A DNA stretch of 64,000 nt from SAR202 cluster bacterium (GTDB lineage Bacteria > Chloroflexota > Dehalococcoidia > UBA6926 > VFHL01), in contig VFHL01000007.1 in the NCBI GenBank assembly GCA_009392005.1, positions 1-64,000 on the forward strand, given 5' to 3'. Each line of letters begins with the position of its first letter. Position 1 is the stretch's first letter. Below, piece by piece: positions 44,007-53,710 of the stretch. Position numbers and translations under genes: made by a program. The notes beneath the pieces are model-generated. The model saw only the letters and a list, made by a program, of their open reading frames with translations, was not told where the DNA came from and did not search any database.

Positions 44007-45047
44007 TCAATTCAAAAGTAATTCAATTGATACATCTTGGGGAGTAAGTTCATCCAATTCCAGCTCACTCTGTATCGCTGTGTCTGGATCTTTTAACCCA
44101 TTGCCCGTGATAACACAAACCACTTTTGCGTCCTGCAAATTTGCCCCTTCACCAACTACTTTTATTAAACCTGCTAAAGAAGCGGCAGAGGCAGGTTCAC
44201 CAAATATACCTTCGCTCTCCGCCAAGCGATGATACGCTTGTATAATATCTTCATCAGTTACAGTACCAATCATTCCAGCGGATTCTTCTTTCGCAGCTAA
44301 GGCACCTTCCCAGCTAGCAGGATTACCAATGCGTATTGCTGTGGCTATAGTTTCAGGATTTGCAATTGGAGACCCCTCAACAATTGGAGCCGCACCAGCC
44401 GCCTGAAAACCCATCATCTGAGGTAGTTGTCCACTCTTCCCAGCTGATCGATATTCAGAAAACCCTTTCCAATAAGCAGTGATGTTACCCGCGTTCCCAA
44501 CAGGAATATAAAGCTGATCAGGGGCATTACCGAGTTCATCAACTATTTCAAATGCGGCGGTCTTTTGACCATCAATTCGATATGGGTTTAATGAATTGAC
44601 AAGAGTGACAGGATACTCGGCAGTCATTTGGCGAACCAAGCTTAAACATTCATCGAAATTTCCATCTATAACAACTATTTTTGCTCCATACATACGTGCT
44701 TGCGCCAGTTTCCCAATCGCTACGTTTCCTTTGGGCACCAGCACAATCGTTTTAATAGAGTATCGAGCGCCATATGCCGCAGCCGCTGCACTTGTATTGC
44801 CAGTTGAAGCGCACATGATTGCTTCAGTACCCTCTTCCAAAGCTTTTGCGACCGCAAACACCATACCGCGATCCTTAAACGACCCTGTCGGATTTGATCC
44901 TTCTAATTTGAAATATAATTCTCCAATATCAAGATCATTTTCGATCGCTTGTGAACGCACCAATGGTGTTCCACCTTCGCCCATGCTGATCCTCGGCGTC
45001 TTCGGAGTAATTGGAAGAAACTCCGCATATTGATCAATAATGCTCAC
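44007..45047 (-). CDS. thrC: Threonine synthase
   Basis: This 346-residue PLP enzyme converts O-phosphohomoserine to threonine. It shows [29 protein letters not shown] (PLP lysine), [37 protein letters not shown] and the phosphate loop [15 protein letters not shown]. The GTG at 45047 is preferred, with GGGGGAAG ahead, giving a start [17 protein letters not shown]; the frame is open up to 45086. It follows hom by 174 bp. Together they complete homoserine to threonine except for homoserine kinase, which is not in the window. Confidence 0.95.
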   Translation of the reverse strand: MSIIDQYAEFLPITPKTPRISMGEGGTPLVRSQAIENDLDIGELYFKLEGSNPTGSFKDRGMVFAVAKALEEGTEAIMCASTGNTSAAAAAYGARYSIKTIVLVPKGNVAIGKLAQARMYGAKIVVIDGNFDECLSLVRQMTAEYPVTLVNSLNPYRIDGQKTAAFEIVDELGNAPDQLYIPVGNAGNITAYWKGFSEYRSAGKSGQLPQMMGFQAAGAAPIVEGSPIANPETIATAIRIGNPASWEGALAAKEESAGMIGTVTDEDIIQAYHRLAESEGIFGEPASAASLAGLIKVVGEGANLQDAKVVCVITGNGLKDPDTAIQSELELDELTPQDVSIELLLN

Positions 45048-45221
45048 CACGAACACTTCCCCCAAATAAAAAAGTGGCTCCCACAAAACACTATAATTGC
45101 ATCCTTCTTTTATATAGAATCTTGCATACTCCGCTCAAACCCAAACCTGATACCAGCATAATGAAGCCTTTCAATGCCGTACCTGCCTATAAACAACTAA
45201 GCCGTCACTACACGGCACAAA

Positions 45222-46535
45222 TCATACATCTGATTCCACTCGAATTAGACTGCCAATTGATTCAACTTCTGCCAGACCAAGAATCTCCTTGGCTGCTTGC
45301 TGAACAGCAGACTCTTTAGATACATGAGTCAGCACTACTAATTCAGCCGTTTGAGAAATGTCGTCTGATTCTTTTTGAATCACAGATCCAATACTTATGT
45401 CCCACTTCGCAAAGACTTGGGAAATAGCGGCTAGAACACCAGCTTGGTCCAATACACTAATACGCAAATAGTAACTAGTGTGAAGATCGGAAATCGGCTT
45501 TAACGCTTTTTGCCGCTCTTCAGATACAATAGCAACCTTTTCTCCTTTGCTCGCCATGCGACGTACTACTTCTGCTACGTCACCCAACAGTCCACTCGTG
45601 GTCGGCTCAGACCCTGCGCCACGACCGTACATGAGCAAGCGACCAACACGCTCTCCTTGAATTTGAATGGCATTATAGACACCATCCACTTTCGCAAGTA
45701 GTAAATCTTCTCTTAGCAAAGCCGGATGTACACGAATTTGGATAGATTCCATCTCTTCTCGCGCAATCGCAAGTAATTTTATAGCGTAACCGAGTTCACG
45801 AGCATATTTGAAATCGCGGGCATGAAGACTATTGATACCCTCGCAATAAATTTCCGACGGATCGACATATGTGCCAAACCCTAGAGAGGCTAGTATGGCG
45901 AGTTTATAACGAGCATCAAATCCTTCGACATCATTCGTCGGATCGGGTTCAGCATATCCCAGCACCTGTGCTTCTGATAACGCACCATCAAAATCCAATC
46001 CCCCGGATGCCATACTAGTGAGTATATAGTTCGTAGTCCCATTAATAATTGCCCAGATACCTGAAATGTAATCAGATGCTAAGCTTCCCTGCAAAGCACT
46101 GATTATAGGAATTCCTGCTCCCACACTTGCTTCGTACCGAAATTCAACATTGTTCGCTTGTGCTTTTTCAATAAGTTTGCGTCCATGCTTAGCGACGACC
46201 TCTTTATTAGCGGTAACTACATGCTTACCACTGCTTAATGCTTGTTCAAGAAACGTGGCTGCAGGTTCTTCGCCACCCAACACTTCCACTATCACATTAG
46301 TTTCAGAATCATCAACTATCGCAGAAAAATCATTTGTGAGAAGATCCTTATCTATATCAACCAACCTCTTTTTTTCGACATCTCGGACAAGAACATGTGT
46401 AAGGTGCACATTAGGACTGCCAGGTACCGTTACAGCGCGCTGCTCCTCAAGAAGAGCCTTAACAAAACCGCTACCAACGACTCCTAGTCCTAAAACGGCT
46501 ATTCCAATATAATTGTTGCCCGTTTTCTTATCCAA
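45222..46535 (-). CDS. hom: Homoserine dehydrogenase with ACT domain
   Basis: The protein has about 437 residues. The NAD(P)-binding start is IGIAVLGLGVVGSGFVKALL; then come VVTANKEVVAKHG, SVGAGIPIISALQGSL, IINGTTNYILTSMASGG and DPTNDVEGFDARYKLAILA, all family signatures. The C-terminal ACT domain (SYYLRISVLDQAGVLAAIS) suggests threonine feedback control. TTG 46535 is preferred: GGGGTGG lies upstream and it removes an unsupported N-terminal extension up to 46631. This start overlaps the end of the PpiC gene by 8 bp. It reduces aspartate semialdehyde to homoserine. Confidence 0.95.
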   Translation of the reverse strand: MDKKTGNNYIGIAVLGLGVVGSGFVKALLEEQRAVTVPGSPNVHLTHVLVRDVEKKRLVDIDKDLLTNDFSAIVDDSETNVIVEVLGGEEPAATFLEQALSSGKHVVTANKEVVAKHGRKLIEKAQANNVEFRYEASVGAGIPIISALQGSLASDYISGIWAIINGTTNYILTSMASGGLDFDGALSEAQVLGYAEPDPTNDVEGFDARYKLAILASLGFGTYVDPSEIYCEGINSLHARDFKYARELGYAIKLLAIAREEMESIQIRVHPALLREDLLLAKVDGVYNAIQIQGERVGRLLMYGRGAGSEPTTSGLLGDVAEVVRRMASKGEKVAIVSEERQKALKPISDLHTSYYLRISVLDQAGVLAAISQVFAKWDISIGSVIQKESDDISQTAELVVLTHVSKESAVQQAAKEILGLAEVESIGSLIRVESDV

Positions 46536-47634
46536 CAGATTGCACCACCCCAGCAGAACGGGAACTGTTAGCCCCCTGTTGCTCCAGTTGCTCTCGCTGA
46601 CTACTGAGCAAAGGATCATTGCGTAACTCATCTAAAACGTATCGATACCGGGCCTGGTTCCACGCTTGGAAAAGGTCATTAAGTTTGCGTTGCTCAGTGA
46701 GCCAGTCTTGTACCAATCGAATTTTCAATCTTCTTATGTGTCCTTCGGAAATTTCTCGATAGACTTGATAATCTACAATTTGAAATAAATAAACTGCATC
46801 CAAAGTTTGGACAACCTCGCTTATTTCGCCAGGCTGTAACGAAAACCAAACATCTTCAAAATCTTCTTCAACTCCACGAGGGAACCAGCCCCAGTCACCA
46901 CCCGTTTTATTTGTAAATCGATGTGTCGAAAATTGATTCGCAAGGCTAACGAAGTCTTGCCCTGCCCGCAGTCGATTTTGGACTTCAGACATAGTTTCAA
47001 CGTCTTCAGTCTCAATCACGAACACGTGAACCTGTTCATCCCCAGTCGGCATTTCAACAGACAACTGCTCTTCCAATTTTGATCGTATAATGTCTGCTCG
47101 CACAACATCACGATACTCCTCATCAGACATCTGCAAAATATTTAGCCTTTGGCGATACAACTCAGTAAAAGTTCGATCAGTACGGCTTTCACCCGTCAAT
47201 TCAACGCTATATGGGCGGTCAAGCATTCCCTGTAACTCCCATTGAATCTCCTCTTCAGTAACAGTAATCCCCAACCGCGGTGCTGCCTGCCTTAAAATCT
47301 CATCATGCTGGATTTCTCCAATAGCACCAATTATAAGTTCCGTTGTAACCTGAGGATCATATTGACCTACCGCCATACCCTGAAGAATAGTACGGCGCGC
47401 CATCTTAATAAGAGTATTCATAGTAAATTCTGCATCGTTTACCCGTATAACAACCTCTTGTTTAGGTTGAACGAACACAACGTAGTACCCAAATGCAGGA
47501 ACCGCCAATACCAAAACTAATGCTAAACCAAAAATGATCAACAACACCCTGCGTGCCCGATAGGCTCGTTCCTGGCGTCGTCTTTGTCTTTCCGGAACGT
47601 CCGGAGACGAAGGTTCAGATGGGTTTCTGTTCAT
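46528..47634 (-). CDS. PpiC-type (parvulin) peptidyl-prolyl isomerase, SurA/PrsA-like
   Basis: This protein of about 367 residues has a basic N-terminus, one TM helix (VLLIIFGLALVLVLAVPAFGYYVVF), a SurA-like helical region, and a parvulin domain around QVHVFVIETEDVETMSEVQ...LRAGQDFVSLANQFST followed by GGDWGWFPRG and SEVVQTLDAVYLFQIV. It would help fold exported proteins outside the membrane while anchored by its N-terminal helix. The ATG at 47634 is chosen, with an upstream in-frame start at 47664 possible. It has a poly-Glu/Gln C-terminal tail (SSQREQLEQQGANSS). hom starts within its last codons. Confidence 0.87.
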   Translation of the reverse strand: MNRNPSEPSSPDVPERQRRRQERAYRARRVLLIIFGLALVLVLAVPAFGYYVVFVQPKQEVVIRVNDAEFTMNTLIKMARRTILQGMAVGQYDPQVTTELIIGAIGEIQHDEILRQAAPRLGITVTEEEIQWELQGMLDRPYSVELTGESRTDRTFTELYRQRLNILQMSDEEYRDVVRADIIRSKLEEQLSVEMPTGDEQVHVFVIETEDVETMSEVQNRLRAGQDFVSLANQFSTHRFTNKTGGDWGWFPRGVEEDFEDVWFSLQPGEISEVVQTLDAVYLFQIVDYQVYREISEGHIRRLKIRLVQDWLTEQRKLNDLFQAWNQARYRYVLDELRNDPLLSSQREQLEQQGANSSRSAGVVQSVG

Positions 47635-47785
47635 CACAATAAGTGCCCCGACTTTAGAGCACAATCACCTTAAAAAATATATCTAGATCTATCAATTTAT
47701 CTCCGCTAGATTTCAGCAACAATCTCGACAAGTAACGCAACCCCGATTTACGTCGTTGCTAATGCCAGAGATCAGTTCCCAAAAA

Positions 47786-48079
47786 CTACACCGCTCCTGT
47801 CAATGTCCGAACATGCTCTGCCGAGTAAGGAAGCAACGCGATATGCCTTGCACGTTTTAGTGCCGTCGCAAGAAGCCTTTGATGTCTGGCACAAACAGAC
47901 GTACGCCTGCGTCCCTCTATACGCCCTCTCTCAGAAATATATCGGCGCAATAGGTTAATATCTTTGTAATCGATACTTTCTACCTTGTCTACGCAAAAGA
48001 AACACACTCGCCTACGCGGCGTGAATCTTCGCCCCCCTCTTCTCCTACCACCACCACCGTTGCCACCCCTTGTGGTCAT
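47786..48079 (-). CDS. rpsR: 30S ribosomal protein S18
   Basis: This 97-residue protein has a Gly/Arg-rich N-terminus and then the S18 core: [38 protein letters not shown] and [21 protein letters not shown]. The CxxC and later cysteine are the zinc-binding type of S18. GGAAAGG lies ahead of the ATG. It is the third gene of rpsF-ssb-rpsR, a classic order. The usual next gene, rplI, is absent here and the foldase/threonine genes follow. Confidence 0.97.
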   Translation of the reverse strand: MTTRGGNGGGGRRRGGRRFTPRRRVCFFCVDKVESIDYKDINLLRRYISERGRIEGRRRTSVCARHQRLLATALKRARHIALLPYSAEHVRTLTGAV

Positions 48080-48175
48080 GCAACAATCCTTTCCCTAACA
48101 AAAGCCATTCTATCCAATGGTAAATTTCGTATGCTAAATATTTTTACCGACACTCCACATCCAGATCATAGTCGC

Positions 48176-48604
48176 CTAAAACGGAATATCATCATCAAGA
48201 TCGTTCTGCTCAGGCCCATCACCAGCCGGTGGCATGCCAACATCATCCATCCCACGGTCACTTTGTGCCTCATCTCTCCCACCGAGAAACTGCACAGTTT
48301 GGGCATTAACTTCTAGCGTGAACCTTTGTTTCCCTTCTCTATCTTGCCACTCACTAGTAGAGAGGCGACCTTCGACATATACTTCTCGCCCTTTGGACAA
48401 GAATTGATTTACTGCCTCGGCAGTACGGTTCCATGCAGTGACCCTAAACCATTCTGTCTCTTCACGACGCTCACCATCTGCGACGTTATAGGAACGTGAC
48501 ACAGCCATGGAAAACGAAGAAACAGCGCTGCCATTTGGGGTGTAACGCATTTCTGGATCATTGCCCAAGCGCCCAATAAGAATAATCTTGTTTAATCCAG
48601 CCAT
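48176..48604 (-). CDS. ssb: Single-stranded DNA-binding protein
   Basis: This 142-residue OB-fold protein has MAGLNKIILIGRLGNDPEMR, FSMAVSRSYNV, ETEWFRVTAWNRTAEAVNQF and KGREVYVEGRLSTSEWQD. The acidic C-terminal tip, DLDDDIPF, recruits other replication and repair proteins. Length and layout are normal. It is located between rpsF and rpsR, 13 bp after rpsF, so it shares the ribosomal protein transcript. Confidence 0.97.
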   Translation of the reverse strand: MAGLNKIILIGRLGNDPEMRYTPNGSAVSSFSMAVSRSYNVADGERREETEWFRVTAWNRTAEAVNQFLSKGREVYVEGRLSTSEWQDREGKQRFTLEVNAQTVQFLGGRDEAQSDRGMDDVGMPPAGDGPEQNDLDDDIPF

Positions 48605-48617
48605 ATCTTAACCGAAC

Positions 48618-48920
48618 CTACTCATCAATCTTAATAATCATATGTCGAAGAACCATCTCTTGTAATTTTAAATTGGTATCCACGTCGACAACTTTTTCAG
48701 GCGCTAGGTTAAGCCGGCTGAAAATATAACTTCCCTCATTTTGATCGTTGATCGGATACGCGAGCCGTCGACGGCCCCAGTTTTCTTGATTGTCCACAAC
48801 ACCGCCACGATCACTAATCGCTTGATTTATATGCTCCAAAGCCAACGGTATTTCTTCATCACCAATCTCGGCACTCAAAACCAAGACCATTTCGTAAGAT
48901 CGATCTTCCTTTGTGGTCAT
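48618..48920 (-). CDS. rpsF: 30S ribosomal protein S6
   Basis: This 100-residue protein shows the S6 fold pattern: YEMVLVLSAEIGDEEI at the start, VVDNQENWGRRRLAYPIND with a Gly-rich turn, and YIFSRLNLAPEKVVDVD followed by QEMVLRHMIIK. S6 pairs with S18 on the 30S platform. The ATG at 48920 is preferred over a GTG two codons earlier because AGAAGG then has usable spacing. A TGATATAAT extended -10 promoter lies about 55 nt upstream and leads rpsF-ssb-rpsR. Confidence 0.96.
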   Translation of the reverse strand: MTTKEDRSYEMVLVLSAEIGDEEIPLALEHINQAISDRGGVVDNQENWGRRRLAYPINDQNEGSYIFSRLNLAPEKVVDVDTNLKLQEMVLRHMIIKIDE

Positions 48921-48975
48921 ACCCACCTTCTAATAACAAAATTTGCCGCGTATTACCTCATTTCGCGTACGAGCG

Positions 48976-48984
48976 ATTATATCA
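48976..48984 (-). promoter_or_regulatory. Extended -10 promoter of rpsF-ssb-rpsR
   Basis: On the minus strand the sequence reads TGATATAAT, an exact extended -10 element, about 56 nt before the rpsF ATG. TTGGTG 18 bp before the -10 hexamer may act as a weak -35. Confidence 0.65.
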
Positions 48985-49068
48985 CTCGCCACACCGATCC
49001 ACCAATTCGCTTGCATGGATTACTAGATACACCAAATATTAATAGGCATCATCACTGATTCGGATCAT

Positions 49069-50187
49069 TCAACCTGAAGATTCATCTAATTTCAACCAAG
49101 ATGCTTCGACTAAAGCCATAAGCCCTCCAGAAACCAACGAATGTCCACCAGTGACAATCGGAATGGACGCATTTTGGATTTCTGAGACAAGATCTCTCAA
49201 GGAACTATCTTTGATTTGTTTTACCTCACCCAAATCTGCCCAAAAACGATCTTCCCGACTAGAGCTCAAACCCATATGTGCCAAAAGAACCCTGATATCA
49301 ATAATCGCTGCGTCTCCTAATTGAGCCATCGAATCAAAAAATTTCGAAGAGCCAACTTGCTCCAAATAATATCCAAGTAAAGAACGTACTTCACCGGATT
49401 CAACACGCCCATTAGATTCCATGCCTCGCTCTTCTGAAAATATTCGGACCCTACAAGCCGTTTGTTTCTCTAAGTAGGACCAGGTGTGACTACCTACTCT
49501 CCCTGCGACCGTTAAGACCGCATTTGGATCAGTGAGTACCGCACTGACGTTTTCCAACCCCGGTGCGGTCACACTAACGTTACGGAGATACTCGTGAAGC
49601 GAAGGGCCTATTTGAGGATGCAAAGACAGGATACTTAAATCGATCGGGGTATCAATATCAAATTGGGTCATTACAGTTCTTGGCAATTCAACACCGGCGA
49701 ATCCGGCATCATGCATGAGAACCTGAGCAAGGTTATTGTCTCGTGCTGGAAGTTCGGGTACTAAATCAAGTACGGAAGCAGGTTTAAAACCAATGATGTC
49801 GGCTGAAAACAAGTTGTTTGCAACCACTGTTTGTTCAGAACAATCCATCAAAACTTTAGCAAATTCAGACAATCCATTCGATCTCATCAATGGTCCACTA
49901 CCTGCCCCCGCGGCAATAACAGAACCTAAATTGTGAGTATCAATTATTTGCCGAAGAGATTCCCCGAAATGAAAATTATCCCCCCCGTGCTCGAGGATCA
50001 CATCGTCTTGCATTGTATCGCGCAAATCAGTTTGATCACTAACCAAAATAAGTGGTGAAAACATAGCAGTCTTACGAGCATCCGCAAACATATCTACAGC
50101 TGAGGCGGCACAAGCCGCATCAACAATTGATTCGATCACACTTTCACCTATCGGTCCAGCAAATAGAACTAATGGGATCTTAGACAT
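49069..50187 (-). CDS. Unrecognised protein, possibly GT-A/nucleotidyltransferase-related
   Basis: This protein of about 372 residues does not match a family I can name with confidence. The N-terminus alternates strands and helices (IPLVLFAGPIGESVIESIVD, then FSPLILVSDQT), a glycine cluster AAGAGSGPLM follows at about residues 93-102, and the middle has ELPARDNNLAQVL and TQFDIDTPIDLSIL. The FDIDTPxDL phrase is typical of MobA/CofC-type nucleotidyltransferases, but the usual GGxSxR signature is missing. The C-terminal half (about 215-372) has no clear parallel. GGAG lies just ahead; starts at 50187 and 50190 are both possible. It is first in the minus-strand run. Confidence 0.6.
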   Translation of the reverse strand: MSKIPLVLFAGPIGESVIESIVDAACAASAVDMFADARKTAMFSPLILVSDQTDLRDTMQDDVILEHGGDNFHFGESLRQIIDTHNLGSVIAAGAGSGPLMRSNGLSEFAKVLMDCSEQTVVANNLFSADIIGFKPASVLDLVPELPARDNNLAQVLMHDAGFAGVELPRTVMTQFDIDTPIDLSILSLHPQIGPSLHEYLRNVSVTAPGLENVSAVLTDPNAVLTVAGRVGSHTWSYLEKQTACRVRIFSEERGMESNGRVESGEVRSLLGYYLEQVGSSKFFDSMAQLGDAAIIDIRVLLAHMGLSSSREDRFWADLGEVKQIKDSSLRDLVSEIQNASIPIVTGGHSLVSGGLMALVEASWLKLDESSG

Positions 50188-50305
50188 CATTCTCCTCTAC
50201 CAAATACCATCGCTTCAAACATATCCAATACATTCTATGGTTAATTTGTCAATTGAAAAGGCTCCGCTCCACAAACACAATCTTTAATAAGATGTTATAG
50301 CTAGA

Positions 50306-50334
50306 TTGACTACTTGTTTCGTACGTGGTACAAA
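50306..50334 (+). promoter_or_regulatory. Promoter of the ilvBNC operon
   Basis: TTGACT (50306-50311) and TACAAA (50329-50334) are spaced by exactly 17 bp, about 155 nt before ilvB. Five of six -35 bases and four of six -10 bases match consensus. The long leader between it and ilvB contains an intrinsic terminator (50397-50426). Confidence 0.6.
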
Positions 50335-50379
50335 GTCAATGTAAATACGTAAAACTAGTATCTGGAAGAAGAAAAAATA

Positions 50380-50448
50380 ATGCGGGATTTAATCAGATCG
50401 TCCCTCCACTTGGGGCGATTTTTTTTCAAAAACGAGGAAACCAAATAA
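50380..50448 (+). CDS. Candidate ilvB leader peptide
   Basis: A 22-codon frame (ATG 50380, TAA 50446) overlaps the terminator hairpin ahead of ilvB and contains Leu and Ile codons (DLIRSSLHLG). GGAAGAAG lies upstream. Leader peptides of branched-chain operons are usually richer in Leu, Val and Ile, so this may be chance; it is listed because of its position. Confidence 0.25.
   Translation: MRDLIRSSLHLGRFFFKNEETK
50397..50426 (+). terminator. Intrinsic terminator in the ilvB leader (candidate attenuator)
   Basis: An 8-bp stem (50397-50404 with 50412-50419, one G-U pair) with a 7-nt loop is followed by eight T residues ending at 50426. It lies downstream of the ilvB promoter and about 60 nt before the gene, a standard position for transcription attenuation. 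No anti-terminator was clearly identified. Confidence 0.65.
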
Positions 50449-50488
50449 AAACGGCCCTGAAAGACTGCAAGTAGTACGGGAGAATCCG

Positions 50489-52180
50489 ATGAGATTAACT
50501 GGTGGTGAAATTCTTTGTAAAGCGCTTCTAGCAGAGGGAGTAGACCTCGTTTTCGGGTACCCCGGCGGAGCAATATTACCTTTTTATGACGACCTCGTAC
50601 GTAACCCTGGATTAAAGCACATCCTCATCAGGCATGAGCAAGGAGCAGCTCATGCAGCAGATGGCTATGCACGAGCTACAGGGAAGGTTGGAGTTTGTTT
50701 AGCCACTTCGGGTCCAGGCGCAATAAACCTTGCAACCGGATTGGCAACAGCGAATATGGATTCAACTCCAATTGTCGCGATAACTGGGCAAGTCGCCCGG
50801 GCTGCAATTGGTAAAGATGCTTTCCAAGAAACTGACATTACAGGAATTACCCTTCCCATCACAAAACATAATTACCTTGTCATGACTGCGGAAGAGATCC
50901 CAAACGTAGTGAAAGAGGCATTCCATATTGCCCGAACCGGTCGTCCCGGCCCAGTATTAATTGATATTCCGAAAGATGTCTTTGTTGAGGAAGCTGAATA
51001 CGTGAGCGCTCTTGACACGAATTTACCAGGATACAAACCTACGGTAAAAGGCAACAATTCTCAAATCAAACGCGCGGCAACCTTAATTAATGAATCCTCC
51101 AAGCCAGTCATTCTCGCTGGGCGTGGTGTGATGATATCTGAAGCCGAAAACGAACTTAAAAATTTAGCAGAACAAGCGCAGATTCCAGTCGTCCCAACGC
51201 TTCTTGGGATAGGCGGATTTCCGGGTACCCATTACTTGAACTTAGGCTTGATGGGAATGCATGGCTCAGCATATGCGAATCTTGCCGTAGATCAATCAGA
51301 TCTAATTATCGGTATCGGATGTAGATTCGATGATCGCATTGTAGGACGTGTAAGTGATTTCGCCACTGGAGCCCAAATCATCCATATCGATATTGATCCA
51401 GCTGCAATTGGCCAAAATGTCCCTGCTCACGTACCAATAGTTGGAGATGCAAAAAGCATTCTCACTGATTTAGTGCCGCGAATTGACGGGAAAAACCGCA
51501 GCGATTGGTTACAACACGTAGATAACCTGAGACATGACCATCCACTTTTTATTCCAGAAAGTGAGAAACTCCTACCACAACACGTTATCCAAAGAATATT
51601 TGAGGAAACCAGTGGCAACGCGGTTGTTATCACAGGGGTCGGCCAACACCAAATGTGGGCTGCCCAATTCTACCTTATTGATAAACCGATGAATTGGATA
51701 ACATCTGGCGGGTTAGGCACAATGGGCTACGAAGTTCCCGCAGCACTCGGTGCAGCATTGGGACGACCGGATGATCAGATTTGGTCGATATGTGGAGACG
51801 GTGGATTCCAAATGACTCTCAACGAACTCGCAACCATTCGTGATGAAAAAATACCAGTTAAGTTTGCGATCATCAACAACGGAAACCTTGGTATGGTACG
51901 ACAATGGCAAGAGCTTTTTTATGACAAACGCTACTCACAAATAGATGTCAAAGGACCGGATTTTATTAAACTAGCTGATGCCTACGGTATGCATGGAATT
52001 AGAGTGACACGCAAAGATGACGTTAATGAAGCAATTCTTGAGGCGAATGCCCATCCTGGTCCCGTAATTGTCGACTTTGTTGTTGAAGCAGAGGAAAATG
52101 TATATCCAATGATTCCTGCGGGGCAATCAGTGAAAGAAATGGTGGAAGCACCGCGCCCGGTATCGGAGGCGCAGAGATGA
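50489..52180 (+). CDS. ilvB: Acetolactate synthase large subunit
   Basis: This 563-residue TPP enzyme joins two pyruvates, or pyruvate with 2-oxobutyrate, at the start of Val/Leu and Ile synthesis. Visible are FGYPGGAILPFYDDL, RHEQGAAHAADGYARATGKV with the catalytic glutamate, GPGAINLATGLATA, FQETDITGITLPITKHNYLV, the FAD-contacting middle domain (GRGVMISEAENEL onward), and the TPP/Mg motif GDGGFQMTLNELAT...NNGNLGMVRQWQE. The stop overlaps the ilvN start (ATGA). Regulation is likely by the upstream attenuator-like terminator. Confidence 0.97.
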   Translation: MRLTGGEILCKALLAEGVDLVFGYPGGAILPFYDDLVRNPGLKHILIRHEQGAAHAADGYARATGKVGVCLATSGPGAINLATGLATANMDSTPIVAITGQVARAAIGKDAFQETDITGITLPITKHNYLVMTAEEIPNVVKEAFHIARTGRPGPVLIDIPKDVFVEEAEYVSALDTNLPGYKPTVKGNNSQIKRAATLINESSKPVILAGRGVMISEAENELKNLAEQAQIPVVPTLLGIGGFPGTHYLNLGLMGMHGSAYANLAVDQSDLIIGIGCRFDDRIVGRVSDFATGAQIIHIDIDPAAIGQNVPAHVPIVGDAKSILTDLVPRIDGKNRSDWLQHVDNLRHDHPLFIPESEKLLPQHVIQRIFEETSGNAVVITGVGQHQMWAAQFYLIDKPMNWITSGGLGTMGYEVPAALGAALGRPDDQIWSICGDGGFQMTLNELATIRDEKIPVKFAIINNGNLGMVRQWQELFYDKRYSQIDVKGPDFIKLADAYGMHGIRVTRKDDVNEAILEANAHPGPVIVDFVVEAEENVYPMIPAGQSVKEMVEAPRPVSEAQR

Positions 52181-52656
52181 AACGCCTGATCAGTGCTCTC
52201 GTCCAAGACAAACCAGGTGTAATGAACCGTATATCAAGCTTGTTCCGAAGACGTGGCTTTAACATTGAAAGTATTGCCGTTGGTCCAAGTGAACAAGAAG
52301 GGTTTTCTCGGATGACCATAGTAGCAGAGAATGCACCGACCGGCGCGGTAGATCAGCTTACCAAACAATTGTACAAAGTTGTTGAAGTCGTTAGGGCAAC
52401 CGACATAACTGAGCAAGAAACAGTCGCGAAAGAAACAATTTTCGTTAAAGTTCGTGCGAATTCCGAAGCTCGGGCTGATGTAATACGCATAGCCGAAGTG
52501 TTAAAGGCGGAAGTCGCAGACATCGCGACAGAAAGTATGATATTGGAGTTAACAGGTGATACGGGTCAAATTGCACGCTTACTAGATTTATTGACCCCCT
52601 TCGGCATTAAAGAAATTGTACGCACCGGACAAATCGCTATCACAAGAGGAGAATAA
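52177..52656 (+). CDS. ilvN: Acetolactate synthase small (regulatory) subunit
   Basis: This 159-residue protein has an N-terminal ACT domain beginning [23 protein letters not shown], with [20 protein letters not shown], the valine-binding module. A C-terminal domain follows ([32 protein letters not shown]). It activates the catalytic subunit and confers feedback inhibition. It overlaps ilvB by 4 bp and precedes ilvC by 7 bp, giving a tight operon. Confidence 0.96.
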   Translation: MKRLISALVQDKPGVMNRISSLFRRRGFNIESIAVGPSEQEGFSRMTIVAENAPTGAVDQLTKQLYKVVEVVRATDITEQETVAKETIFVKVRANSEARADVIRIAEVLKAEVADIATESMILELTGDTGQIARLLDLLTPFGIKEIVRTGQIAITRGE

Positions 52657-52663
52657 CCAAACT

Positions 52664-53677
52664 ATGGCAGAAATCTATTACGACAAGGATGCTGATTTAG
52701 AAACTCTTAAAGGTAAAACTGTGGCCGTAATGGGCTACGGCAGTCAAGGGCATGCCCACGCCTTGAATTTGAAGGATAGTGGCCTTGATGTGATCGTTGG
52801 GCTATACGAAGGTAGTTCAAGCTGGGCTAAAGCAGAAACCGATGGTCTAAAAGTGGCGACGGTCGAGGAAGCAGCTAAAGCTGCTGATGTCGTGATGATT
52901 CTCGTACCAGATACCATCCAGCGCGATATTTATTATCGCTCCATTGCGCAACATCTTGAATCAAATCAAATGCTGATGTTCGCACATGGTTTTAACATTC
53001 ACTACAGTCAAATTGTTCCACCACAAAATGTCGATGTGACAATGATCGCACCGAAAGGACCAGGACATCTGGTTAGACGTACGTACGCTGAGGGTGGAGG
53101 TACCCCCGCGCTCTTAGCAGTTGAGCAAGACATTTCTGAACAAGCCAAGGAAAAAGCTTTAGCTTATGCAAAAGCCCTCGGAGCAACCCGAGCTGGCGTT
53201 TTAGAAACCACGTTCAAAGAAGAGACTGAAACTGACCTGTTTGGCGAACAAACGATACTGTGTGGTGGATTAAGTTCATTAATCAAGACTTCATATGAAA
53301 CACTTGTCGCCGCAGGGTATCAACCTGAAGTAGCCTACTTTGAATGTGTCCATGAGTTGAAATTAATTATCGATTTGATCTACCAAGGTGGTTTGAGCTA
53401 TATGCGATACTCCGTCAGTGATACCGCTGAGTGGGGAGATTATCAAACTGGGCCGAAAGTAGTGACCAACGATACTCGTAATGCGATGGAAACCGCATTA
53501 GCTTCAATTCAGGATGGAACTTTTGCAAAGAATTGGATTCTTGAAAATCAAGCGGGACGGCCTTCATTTAACGCTCTCCGCCAAAAGGATTTTGAACATC
53601 CCGTGGAGGAAATCGGAAAAAACTTGCGCTCAATGATGCCATTCGTAGAACCGAAAGAACGTGGACGCGATTATTGA
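52664..53677 (+). CDS. ilvC: Ketol-acid reductoisomerase
   Basis: This 337-residue class I enzyme isomerises and reduces acetolactate to dihydroxyisovalerate using NADPH and Mg. It begins [20 protein letters not shown], with the Rossmann motif [18 protein letters not shown], then [20 protein letters not shown], and the Mg-binding [13 protein letters not shown] and [15 protein letters not shown]. The ATG at 52664 is supported by AAGAGGAGAATAACC. An upstream in-frame ATG at 52616 lies inside ilvN. Confidence 0.97.
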   Translation: MAEIYYDKDADLETLKGKTVAVMGYGSQGHAHALNLKDSGLDVIVGLYEGSSSWAKAETDGLKVATVEEAAKAADVVMILVPDTIQRDIYYRSIAQHLESNQMLMFAHGFNIHYSQIVPPQNVDVTMIAPKGPGHLVRRTYAEGGGTPALLAVEQDISEQAKEKALAYAKALGATRAGVLETTFKEETETDLFGEQTILCGGLSSLIKTSYETLVAAGYQPEVAYFECVHELKLIIDLIYQGGLSYMRYSVSDTAEWGDYQTGPKVVTNDTRNAMETALASIQDGTFAKNWILENQAGRPSFNALRQKDFEHPVEEIGKNLRSMMPFVEPKERGRDY

Positions 53678-53710
53678 AGCTTTCAAAAAATAACCGATTG
53701 TTCAGACTTA

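Noticed and set aside
50340-50488. T-box leader ahead of ilvB
   Set aside because: No T-box sequence (AGGGTGGNACCGCG-like) or specifier loop was found; only a simple terminator hairpin.
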